From Lachnospiraceae bacterium (lineage in GTDB: Bacteria > Bacillota > Clostridia > Lachnospirales > Lachnospiraceae), in the NCBI GenBank assembly GCA_902363555.1, contig CABJAM010000007.1:372001-436000 (forward strand): a stretch of DNA of 64,000 bases. Direction: 5' to 3'. The position numbers and the translations under genes are program-made. Position 1 is the stretch's first letter. Every line of letters begins with the position of its first letter. The notes below the pieces were generated by a model, which saw only the letters and a program-made list of their open reading frames with translations, was not told the origin of the DNA and ran no database searches. Positions 41,612 through 49,112 of this stretch are shown one piece after another.

Positions 41612-42469
41612 TTATCCTATATAAAAATCCGTCAAAGCCGCCACAAAGTAATCCGACATCCCGCAACCGTACTCTGTATCAAACGCCTTTCTCACGTCCG
41701 GATTTTCCCGGTACAATTCAGCCATTTCCAGCATTAATGCCGATACATCATCCATATTGTACATTTTCTTACTGATAAAGTCCATCTCACCTATAATCTG
41801 GCGGACCTCAAAGCAGTGAACGTCATTTACACCGGCCGCCAGCTTTTCGGCCAGCTTTTTATAAATGCCTTCCATGCGGTCCTGAAGCGCCTTCATCAGC
41901 TCGGCAGAAGGAATATTTTCCACGGATTCCATAACACCTTCCTTACTGCCATACCATTCCACAAGCTTCTGATAATTTTCCTGGACCTGTGCATCATCGG
42001 CTTTTTCCAGAAATGAGTTATGGTAGTTTTCCATACTGCCATAGGTTTTGCAGATTTCCTCCTTCTGGCCGTCCAGCATATTGGCTACCATCGCCTGATA
42101 CATCTTTTCCATTTCATCCTTATTAAATACGTTTAAATTCATCACTTTTTCCCCTTTCAATATGTCATCGATCAACCCGATGAGATTGTTCAGGCGGCTC
42201 CGTTTGCACAGCAGAAGCATCCGCTGCTCCTTCAGTGTTTTTTCTTTATCAAAATCAGGGCTGTCCAATATGTGCCGGATACTTTTCAGCGGCATATCAA
42301 GCTCCCGGAAAAATAAAATCTGCTGAAGGCGCTCCAGCGCCGTATCGTCGTAATACCGGTAGCCGGCCTCATTGCACCAGGATGGCTTTAATAACTGGAT
42401 TTCATCGTAATAATGCAGTGTACGCGGGCTAATGCCAGTCATATCGGAAACCTCTTTCACTGTTTTCAT
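41612..42469 (-). CDS. MerR-family regulator with TipAS domain
   Basis: 285 residues. MerR winged helix (about 1-75; VKEVSDMTGISPRTLHYYDEIQLL, YRYYDDTALERLQQILFFREL), a coiled-coil dimer helix to about 110, then a TipAS-type drug-binding domain (MEKMYQAMVANMLDGQ...) to the C-terminus. In Streptomyces TipAL and its relatives this domain binds thiopeptide or albicidin-like antibiotics and activates promoters with a long spacer. ATG 42469, with AAGGAG 9 bases upstream. Divergent from the hydrogenase-rubrerythrin gene; its own promoter has the MerR-type 19-base spacer. Confidence 0.88.
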   Translation of the reverse strand: MKTVKEVSDMTGISPRTLHYYDEIQLLKPSWCNEAGYRYYDDTALERLQQILFFRELDMPLKSIRHILDSPDFDKEKTLKEQRMLLLCKRSRLNNLIGLIDDILKGEKVMNLNVFNKDEMEKMYQAMVANMLDGQKEEICKTYGSMENYHNSFLEKADDAQVQENYQKLVEWYGSKEGVMESVENIPSAELMKALQDRMEGIYKKLAEKLAAGVNDVHCFEVRQIIGEMDFISKKMYNMDDVSALMLEMAELYRENPDVRKAFDTEYGCGMSDYFVAALTDFYIG

Positions 42470-42658
42470 ATCTGCTGCTCCTTTTCGTTCCGCCGCTGCC
42501 AGCCCTGTGAAAATCCAAATACTCCGGATTTTCGGGCCGCAATTTTACAAGTTTAGGGAAAGTGCACTTTTCCCGCGACGGCTCCGCCCTAAAGGCTATT
42601 GCCCCGTCGCTTTTCTTTGCTGCAAAGCTTATGGAACACTTGAATGTTCCATAAACCT
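42470..42658 (-). other. Long hairpin-rich leader of the TipA-like gene
   Basis: About 190 nt between promoter and start. Hairpins on the minus strand: TTATGGAACA/TGTTCCATAA, GCGACGG/CCGTCGC and GGGAAAAGTGCACTTTCCC. No gene is visible. Possible site of post-transcriptional control. Confidence 0.55.
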
Positions 42659-42689
42659 ATCATACGCTATGACGCAGCGTCAAAGTCAA
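42659..42689 (-). promoter_or_regulatory. MerR-type promoter with 19-base spacer and palindromic operator
   Basis: Minus strand TTGACT (42684-42689), 19-base spacer, TATGAT (42659-42664). The spacer contains the palindrome TGACGCAGCGTCA (42670-42682), exactly where a MerR-family dimer binds. Confidence 0.8.
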
Positions 42690-42707
42690 TAGTTTTTTTG
42701 CAAAGTC

Positions 42708-42735
42708 TTGACTTTTTTCCTGTATATGGTAATAT
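42708..42735 (+). promoter_or_regulatory. Promoter of the hydrogenase-rubrerythrin gene
   Basis: TTGACT (42708-42713), 16-base spacer, TAATAT (42730-42735). Its -35 is only 18 bases from the -35 of the divergent MerR promoter. Confidence 0.65.
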
Positions 42736-42772
42736 AGTAATAGTTATCATTATTATAACAAGGAGGTTTACA

Positions 42773-44812
42773 ATGAATCATCTACCAAAGAGTGTGCGTG
42801 TTCCCATTGAGCTGGACAATCCTTCGATCATGCGCCATGAGGATTTATGTATCAAGTGCGGACAATGCCGTGATGTCTGTACAAACTATATCGGCGTCCA
42901 TGACACTTACCGTCTGGAGGATACAAATAACCGTGCGGTGTGTATTAACTGCGGTCAGTGCGCCAATGTCTGTCCGGTCTCCAGCATTACTGAGCAGTAT
43001 GAATATCCCCTTGTAAAGGAGGCTGTCCATACCGATGGCAAAATTGTCATCTTTAACACCTCCCCATCGGTGCGGATTGCTCTCGGGGAGGAATTTGACA
43101 TGCCCGACGGCAGCTTTGTCCAGGGAAAGATGGTGGCGCTGCTGCGGAAACTTGGCGGCGATTATGTGCTGGATACGAATTTTGCCGCAGACCTGACCAT
43201 CCTGGAGGAAGCCAGCGAGCTGATCGCGCGGGTAACGAAGCATACAGCACCGCTCCCGCAATTTACAAGCTGCTGCCCTTCCTGGGTTAAGTATGCAGAA
43301 ATTTACCATCCGGAAATGCTTGATCACATTTCCACATCCAAAAGCCCCATCGGTATGCAGGGGCCCACAGTAAAAACATATTTTGCAAAGAAAATGGGCA
43401 TTGATCCGGAAAAGATCGTCAATGTGGCCGTCACTCCCTGTACCGCTAAAAAGTTTGAGATCCGCCGGGATGAGATGAATGCCGCAGCCAGATACCTGGG
43501 CATCGAAGATATGCGGGATATGGATTACGTCATTACCACAAGGGAATTAGCGAAATGGGCCCGCGAGGAAGGTATTGATTTTGCAAATCTTTCAGATTCA
43601 GATTTTGATCCGCTCATGGGCGAAGCGTCCGGCGCGGGTGTTATTTTCGGCAATACCGGCGGTGTTATGGAAGCCGCTCTGCGCACAGCCCATCAGTATA
43701 TTACCGGCCATCCGGCCCCTGCAGATTTTTATGATCTGAAGCCGGTGCGCGGTATGGATGCTGTAAAAGAAGCGCAGGTTATGATCGGCGACCTCAAGCT
43801 GAAGGCCGTTGTCATCTATGGTACGAAGGCGGCCGAAGCATTTATCAGAAAGCTTCAAAAGGGCGAAGCTGACGGCGATTTTATCGAAGTTATGACCTGC
43901 CCCGGCGGCTGCATCGGCGGCGGAGGCCAGCCCAAGGGCACGCTGCTAAAGGGGGATGAGCTGAGGGAAAAGCGTATCGCCGGACTCTACCGCCGCGATA
44001 AGGAAATGCCCCTGCGAAACAGCCATGATAATGAAGAAATTTTACAGCTTTATCGTGAATTTTACGGGCAGCCCTTAAGCGCGCTTGCCGAGGAAATGCT
44101 GCATACAGAATATGTTGACAGAAGCGATGAATTAGGAGGAAAAACAGTGGAAAAATATCGTTGTAAAATATGTGGATACATTCACGAAGGACCATTGCCG
44201 GAGGGCTTCACCTGCCCGGTCTGCAAACAGCCGGCTTCTGCATTTGAAAAAATCGAGGAGAAATCCAACACATCGGATAATCCTTACGCTGGTACAAAAA
44301 CCGAGAAAAATCTCATGGAGGCTTTTGCCGGAGAAAGTCAGGCCCGGAACAAGTATACATACTTTGCCAATATTGCCAGCCAGGAGGGTTATGACCAGCT
44401 TGCAGAAATTTTCTTAAAGACCGCCCGCAATGAGCAGGAACACGCTCGTATCTGGTATCAGGAACTGGGTCATTTGGGAAATACGGCTCAGAATCTTCTG
44501 GCTGCCGCCGAGGGCGAAAATTACGAATGGACGGATATGTATGACCGCATGGCAAAGGATGCCGAGGAGGAAGGCTTTAATGAGCTGGCCGAGCGTTTCC
44601 GCCGTGTGGCTGCCATTGAAAAATCTCACGAGGAGCGCTACCGCGCACTTTTGAAAAATGTGGAGATGCAGCAGGTCTTTGAGAAGGGTGAGCAGACCAT
44701 GTGGGAATGCCGGATCTGCGGACATCTGGTCGTAGGGAACAAAGCCCCCGAGGTATGCCCGGTATGCAAATATTCCCAAAGCTACTTTGAAGTTCGGAAA
44801 GAAAATTACTAA
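42773..44812 (+). CDS. [FeFe]-hydrogenase / rubredoxin / rubrerythrin fusion
   Basis: 679 residues. Order: two [4Fe-4S] clusters (C26-C36 and C57-C67), H-cluster hydrogenase domain (about 90-440: TSCCPSW 166-171, TPCTAKKFE 221-229, [14 protein letters not shown] 374-387), rubredoxin (C464KIC...C481PVC), ferritin-like diiron rubrerythrin domain (about 510-632: [30 protein letters not shown]), and a C-terminal rubredoxin (C646RIC...C662PVC). All metal-ligand motifs are intact, suggesting hydrogen-driven reduction of peroxide or oxygen (inference from the domains). ATG 42773 has AAGGAGG; the longer frame is upstream DNA. An internal AGGAGG and GTG at 44147 sit exactly at the rubredoxin boundary. 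Confidence 0.92.
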   Translation: MNHLPKSVRVPIELDNPSIMRHEDLCIKCGQCRDVCTNYIGVHDTYRLEDTNNRAVCINCGQCANVCPVSSITEQYEYPLVKEAVHTDGKIVIFNTSPSVRIALGEEFDMPDGSFVQGKMVALLRKLGGDYVLDTNFAADLTILEEASELIARVTKHTAPLPQFTSCCPSWVKYAEIYHPEMLDHISTSKSPIGMQGPTVKTYFAKKMGIDPEKIVNVAVTPCTAKKFEIRRDEMNAAARYLGIEDMRDMDYVITTRELAKWAREEGIDFANLSDSDFDPLMGEASGAGVIFGNTGGVMEAALRTAHQYITGHPAPADFYDLKPVRGMDAVKEAQVMIGDLKLKAVVIYGTKAAEAFIRKLQKGEADGDFIEVMTCPGGCIGGGGQPKGTLLKGDELREKRIAGLYRRDKEMPLRNSHDNEEILQLYREFYGQPLSALAEEMLHTEYVDRSDELGGKTVEKYRCKICGYIHEGPLPEGFTCPVCKQPASAFEKIEEKSNTSDNPYAGTKTEKNLMEAFAGESQARNKYTYFANIASQEGYDQLAEIFLKTARNEQEHARIWYQELGHLGNTAQNLLAAAEGENYEWTDMYDRMAKDAEEEGFNELAERFRRVAAIEKSHEERYRALLKNVEMQQVFEKGEQTMWECRICGHLVVGNKAPEVCPVCKYSQSYFEVRKENY

Positions 44813-44851
44813 TATTATGTAAACCCATAAAATAAAAGAGAGGGCCACGCA

Positions 44852-44889
44852 GCAATGATGAAAATCACAGCAGCGCGGCCCGCTTTTTT
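44852..44889 (+). terminator. Terminator of the hydrogenase-rubrerythrin gene
   Basis: GGGCC-GC hairpin closing with GC-GGCCC followed by GCTTTTTTAT. Confidence 0.85.
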
Positions 44890-44956
44890 ATACACGAAAT
44901 CGAAAAGCTTCCATAGTTGAAGCCTTTTTGCGAAACCTAAACGGTTATCCGGGATG

Positions 44957-45592
44957 TCATCTTTCCAGAAGAATTTTCTTCACCCGCAGCCTGGACAGCG
45001 GGCCGCATGCCGCCACAGTTCCTGCCGTCGAAGCAGCGTTTCCGGACAGCGCGGCAGCGTCTCCGGACAGCTCAGCGGCGTTTCCAGCCAGCACGGCAGT
45101 GTCTCCGGACAGCTCAGCGGCGTTTCCAGCCAGCGCGGCAGCGTCTCCGGCCGATATAGCAGTGTTTCCGGCCAGCTCATCAGTAATGGTCAGCACGGCC
45201 ATGGTCAGCTCCTGGGAAAATCGGGGCCGCCCGCAGCCCCCCGGGTTCAGCCAGAGACGGCCATCGATGATCTCCTGAAAATACTTGTGGGAATGTCCGA
45301 AAATAACCACATCGATGCCCTCCAGATATCTTGAAACATCCCGCCGGTCATGGGTTATGAAAAAGCGGATGCCGTCGATTTCAAACCGCAGCGTATCCGA
45401 AAGCCCGGCCGCCCACGTCTTATCGTTATTACCCCGAACCACATACACCGATGCCAGAGGGCGCAGCATATCCAGAATACCTTCACTTGTAAAGTCACCG
45501 GCATGGATAATAGCGTCACATTCCCGGAGCACATCCAGAACCTGGGGCCGCAGAACATTATGTGTATCGGATATCACGGCAATCCTTTTCAT
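44957..45592 (-). CDS. YfcE-type phosphodiesterase with heptapeptide-repeat insertion
   Basis: 211 residues. Metallophosphoesterase core (1-140) with ISDTHN, HAGD, VRGNND, ITHDRRD and FGHSHKYF. Where the family normally ends (LTMAVLTI) this protein continues with seven 7-residue repeats of type L-A/S-G-N/D-A-A-x (about 135-184), then a basic tail RLRVKKILLER. The insert is encoded by a 21-bp minisatellite (45042-45188). The core should be active; the repeat may form an extended or coiled surface. AGGGAGG precedes the ATG, 15 bases after the esterase stop, probably co-transcribed. Confidence 0.85.
   Translation of the reverse strand: MKRIAVISDTHNVLRPQVLDVLRECDAIIHAGDFTSEGILDMLRPLASVYVVRGNNDKTWAAGLSDTLRFEIDGIRFFITHDRRDVSRYLEGIDVVIFGHSHKYFQEIIDGRLWLNPGGCGRPRFSQELTMAVLTITDELAGNTAISAGDAAALAGNAAELSGDTAVLAGNAAELSGDAAALSGNAASTAGTVAACGPLSRLRVKKILLER
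45042..45188. repeat. 21-bp minisatellite, seven units, within phosphodiesterase gene
   Basis: Units alternate CCGGACAGCTCAGCGGCGTT(T) and CCAGCCAGCGCGGCAGCGTC(T) types. All are exactly 21 bases, so the reading frame is kept. Confidence 0.9.
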
Positions 45593-45607
45593 AAGAAACC
45601 TCCCTGG

Positions 45608-47170
45608 TTAATGCAGCATAATCTCGTCCTCACTGGGCGCTCCGAAAAACGGAAGCTGGGGATTCGTTTTCATAATCTGTTCTATAAGGGCATGGTCATA
45701 ATTATGGCGGATTTCACAGGTCCGGTCAAAAATCATCGTCGCCTCATCCTCCGGTGTACAGGCCGGCCACTGGGGAAGTCCGATATAGTCCGGTCTGCCA
45801 TAACGGGCAAACTGAACCCACGCGCCAAAGACGCATTCCTCAAGACGATCCGAAACACCCGGAATATTGCACACGATCACCTTATCAGTGTTGTGGAATA
45901 CAAATGGAATTTCGGAGCAGTGCCATGCCGGCTTACCGCCGTCAATGGGGAACTCATAAGCAAACATATAAGAATACGTCGGCGCCTCGCTGTGCGCTGC
46001 CTTTTTGGCAATAAAATCAATGGTAGGTTTTCTGAAAAATGTATCCACAAACAGCAGGTCACTGAGATTCTTATCTGGGTATGCCTTTTTAAACAATGGG
46101 ATCATATCCTCTGTATATTCGCCGTATTTTTCGGTGAGCAGCTTTATGATCTGTGCTTCCTCAAGCTCATATTTATTGGTGACTCCGGGGCCAAAAGCAA
46201 ACTCACCAAAGGCTGTGCCCACCATCACCGGGATTGTTTTCGCATGATCCGTAAAGCCCACCTCTCTCGGATCGCCCACATAAAATTCATTGGGCATAGG
46301 ATTGCCGCCAATATATTCGCCAGCGGCTGCCAGCTTTGGAGAAACCTTATGGTAGGCGGCCGCCAATTCATAGTAGGGCACATCCTCCAATTTTTCCACA
46401 TCGCCTTCATCAAATCCCAGTTCCGTCAGTAAAGCTTCCACAATGGCCGTTCCGTCGGTTTTCTCAGAATCGATAAATCCATCCAGCAGGCCGCTCTGTA
46501 TGATCCCCTTATGGAACAGGCCGTCAGCCTCCGGTGTCTGCATCAGTGTCCATACCTTCATACCGCCGCCGGACTGCCCAAAAAGCGTCACATTTTCCGG
46601 GTCGCCGCCGAATTGTTCAATATTTTCATGGATCCAGCGCAGCGCAGCCACCATGTCGGCATTACCTGCATTGCCGGAATTGGCATATTTTTCACTGTAG
46701 CCGGAAAGATTCATGTAGCCCAGTATATTCAGGCGGTGATTGAGGGATACGACAACCACATCGCCGTATTTACTCATATTTTCTCCATCATAAGCCACCT
46801 GCTCGATGGAGGAACCGGCAGCAAAGCCGCCGCCGTGCAGCCATACCATGACCGGCTTTTTAGCCCCTTTATCCAGAGACTGTGTCCAGATATTCAGGTA
46901 CTGACAGTTTTCGTTCATCGGCCAATAACGGTGCGGCACCATGATCTCGCCGTTGGGTACGTCCTGATCCAGCAGCGGGCACACATAGCCGTAGGACATG
47001 GCATCCTTGACACCCTCCCATGCTTTTACGGGCTGAGGCATCTGGAAACGCTTTGCATCGGCATATTTAATGCCCTGAAATATGTATGTTCCGTCCTGCT
47101 GACAGCCCCGGAGCTTTCCTTTTGTTGTTGCCACAGTAGTGGCGTCACTGCATAAAAATTGTCTTGCCAT
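45608..47170 (-). CDS. Carboxylesterase type B family hydrolase
   Basis: 520 residues from ATG 47170 (AGGGATGG upstream). Alpha/beta hydrolase with oxyanion loop VMVWLHGGGFAAGSS, nucleophile elbow FGQSGGGMKVW (Ser in GxSxG; the usual GESAGG is altered to GQSGGG), and YLNIWTQSL typical of type B carboxylesterases and para-nitrobenzyl esterases. The His is probably in AWHCSEIPFVFHN. No signal peptide, so it is cytosolic. Substrate unknown. The phosphodiesterase gene follows 15 bases after its stop. Confidence 0.88.
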   Translation of the reverse strand: MARQFLCSDATTVATTKGKLRGCQQDGTYIFQGIKYADAKRFQMPQPVKAWEGVKDAMSYGYVCPLLDQDVPNGEIMVPHRYWPMNENCQYLNIWTQSLDKGAKKPVMVWLHGGGFAAGSSIEQVAYDGENMSKYGDVVVVSLNHRLNILGYMNLSGYSEKYANSGNAGNADMVAALRWIHENIEQFGGDPENVTLFGQSGGGMKVWTLMQTPEADGLFHKGIIQSGLLDGFIDSEKTDGTAIVEALLTELGFDEGDVEKLEDVPYYELAAAYHKVSPKLAAAGEYIGGNPMPNEFYVGDPREVGFTDHAKTIPVMVGTAFGEFAFGPGVTNKYELEEAQIIKLLTEKYGEYTEDMIPLFKKAYPDKNLSDLLFVDTFFRKPTIDFIAKKAAHSEAPTYSYMFAYEFPIDGGKPAWHCSEIPFVFHNTDKVIVCNIPGVSDRLEECVFGAWVQFARYGRPDYIGLPQWPACTPEDEATMIFDRTCEIRHNYDHALIEQIMKTNPQLPFFGAPSEDEIMLH

Positions 47171-47503
47171 TTGTAAATCCATCCCTTCACGATTAATTTT
47201 ACGTCGGTCCGGCCACGGTCAGATGCCAAACATAAGCTCTGTCCGATGGCGGACTGTGCTGTTAGCCGGCGCCGGAGGATTTCCGGGGCCGGCTGGTGAA
47301 TCACATTCACAATATCTATTTTATCCTGGAAACACATATCCGTATATGCACTTTTACAACTTATTTATAGCAGAATTGTGCTCAATTATCATCGCCAACG
47401 TGAACAACTTTTCAAAAAGCTGTAACACAAACCAGAATCTGTAACCAGCGCTCACAAATCTGAAAATATAACCATCTCACACGAGCTTGGAGCCATAACC
47501 CAC
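47171..47503. other. Intergenic region upstream of the esterase gene
   Basis: 333 bases. A GC-rich hairpin AGCCGGC...GCCGGCT at 47264-47294 lies in the probable esterase leader. The rest is A/T-rich with no recognisable gene or convincing promoter pair. Confidence 0.5.
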
Positions 47504-48661
47504 TTACACCACCTTGATCAGCGCCCCCACCGTGGACAACAGCGAGAAAATCACCACAAGGATCTGCAATGGCAGTACGCCAAACTTTCCGCAGATCAGG
47601 CTCGTACCCTCCCGCCGCCGTGAACGGTTATAGGCCACAATGACGCCCACACCGGTGAGCACCTGGACCACACCGGCCATCCGGGTAAAGCCCACAAAAC
47701 TGGTGATGCCAAGCAGAGCGATAAACAGGCACGGAAGTGACGCCACAGCCCAGCAAAGCTTCGTATTCCATTTCACCTGCTCGTTAATAATATCCCGAAG
47801 ATTCAGCGTATTCACCCAAAAGGAGGTCGCCAGCGCCAAAAGCGAGAACACATAGCCCACAATGCTGACCCAGCCGCCCAACTGTGCGGATAGATCCACC
47901 AGCGCGCCATTTTCGGAAATATGCTGTCCGGCGCCGATCAAAGTCATAAAGGTGACCAGCAAAATAAGAAGCAAATTGATCCCCGTACCTGCGGCAATGG
48001 ATCCGCGGATTTTTTTCACGTCACCGTTTAAGCCCTTGACCACCTGGGGCACTGACATCACAGCCGACAGGGAAAAGGCAATCATACTGTACAGCGCCAA
48101 TACATTGCTCATAGACACAAACCGTGTGGACAATGGGTACGTCTGCCCTAAAAGTGTGGCAATAAGTAAAATACCGATCACCGCCGACATGGAAAATACG
48201 GCAATTTTTTCACATATACCAACCAGCTTCATTCCGAAAAATACAACACCGGCCGCCACCACATAAAACAACAGCATGGCAGCGATCTGAGGAATCCCAA
48301 ACCAGGCCACCAAAACCGCCGCTGCACCGGTGATAAAGCCACTGACATTGACGATCACGGAAAATCCCAGCAGGGCAAAGGCCGCCCACGTAAAAATAGT
48401 TTTCAGACGCCCCACAAACAGCTCATTTTCAAAACATTTAATAAACTGAGCGCCCCCATTATTATACGAAAGCTCCGCGATCATAAAATGCAGCAGCAGA
48501 TTGCACAAATACACCACCACCACGATCCACACCATATCATACCAGTTATTTCTCGACGCCAGATACGGTACCGACAGTATCCCCGCGCCAACCCCATGCC
48601 CCACGATCAGGCTGGTCGCCTCCGCAAATGTAAGCCTTGCCTCACTTTTAATTGTTTTCAT
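47504..48661 (-). CDS. Amino-acid permease, HAAAP (aromatic/hydroxy amino acid) family
   Basis: 385 residues, eleven predicted membrane spans. The opening FAEATSLIVGHGVGAGILSVPYLA is the characteristic first helix of Trp/Tyr- and Ser/Thr-type proton symporters (HAAAP/AAAP). Later WVNTLNLRDIINEQ and FVGFTRMAGVVQVLTGVG. The substrate is probably an aromatic or branched amino acid but cannot be fixed. AGGAGGAG precedes the ATG. The gene appears monocistronic; the upstream stretch holds a doubled CCTAACACGCTCT. Confidence 0.82.
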   Translation of the reverse strand: MKTIKSEARLTFAEATSLIVGHGVGAGILSVPYLASRNNWYDMVWIVVVVYLCNLLLHFMIAELSYNNGGAQFIKCFENELFVGRLKTIFTWAAFALLGFSVIVNVSGFITGAAAVLVAWFGIPQIAAMLLFYVVAAGVVFFGMKLVGICEKIAVFSMSAVIGILLIATLLGQTYPLSTRFVSMSNVLALYSMIAFSLSAVMSVPQVVKGLNGDVKKIRGSIAAGTGINLLLILLVTFMTLIGAGQHISENGALVDLSAQLGGWVSIVGYVFSLLALATSFWVNTLNLRDIINEQVKWNTKLCWAVASLPCLFIALLGITSFVGFTRMAGVVQVLTGVGVIVAYNRSRRREGTSLICGKFGVLPLQILVVIFSLLSTVGALIKVV

Positions 48662-48715
48662 AGTCTCCTCCTAACACGCTCTGGGCCGCGCCACTCCACT
48701 TAGTCCTAACACGCT

Positions 48716-49042
48716 CTAACAGGTCAAATCATAACTTTCGCCAATCATCCGGCGGATATCCTCTTCCGGCACCGTTCCATCCAGAATTATCGAGTTCCAG
48801 TATTTCTTATTCAGGTGCCAGCCCGGGCGTACCGATGGAAACGCCTTCCGCCAGAAATCGATCCACTCTGTATCACATTTGACATTGACCCAGATTTTCT
48901 CCTCCCGCTCAAAAATCCATGCAAATACACGCTTATTTTCCCGATGCCGCAACACCGTCCAATTAGGGTCGTGAAACGGGTAATCCTCGTAAGCATTTTT
49001 AAATGTTTTGCAATAAGCAATAACATCCTCTCTGGTCCGCAT
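48716..49042 (-). CDS. MmcQ/YjbR family protein
   Basis: 108 residues. MRTREDVIAYCKTF-NAYEDYPFHDPNWTVLRHRENKRVFAWI and VKCDTEWIDFWRKAFPSVRPGWHLNKKYWNSIILDG cover the whole YjbR/MmcQ (CyaY-like fold) domain. It is often annotated as DNA-binding from the YjbR structure, but the function is not established. AGGAGG 6 bases before the ATG, with a 29-base palindrome immediately upstream. Confidence 0.85.
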   Translation of the reverse strand: MRTREDVIAYCKTFKNAYEDYPFHDPNWTVLRHRENKRVFAWIFEREEKIWVNVKCDTEWIDFWRKAFPSVRPGWHLNKKYWNSIILDGTVPEEDIRRMIGESYDLTC

Positions 49043-49053
49043 ACCAACACCTC

Positions 49054-49082
49054 CTGACCGTTCAAAGTGGCCAAACTGTTAC
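49054..49082. repeat. 29-bp dispersed palindrome, copy 5
   Basis: CTGACCGTTC to AACTGTTAC, 29 bases, 11 bases upstream of the YjbR-type start. Confidence 0.6.
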
Positions 49083-49112
49083 AACATTTCTTCTATACTT
49101 TCACTTTAAAGT

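Noticed and set aside
42644..42772. Longer N-terminus for the hydrogenase fusion
   Set aside because: The extra 43 codons cover both divergent promoters; AAGGAGG and ATG at 42773 define the start.
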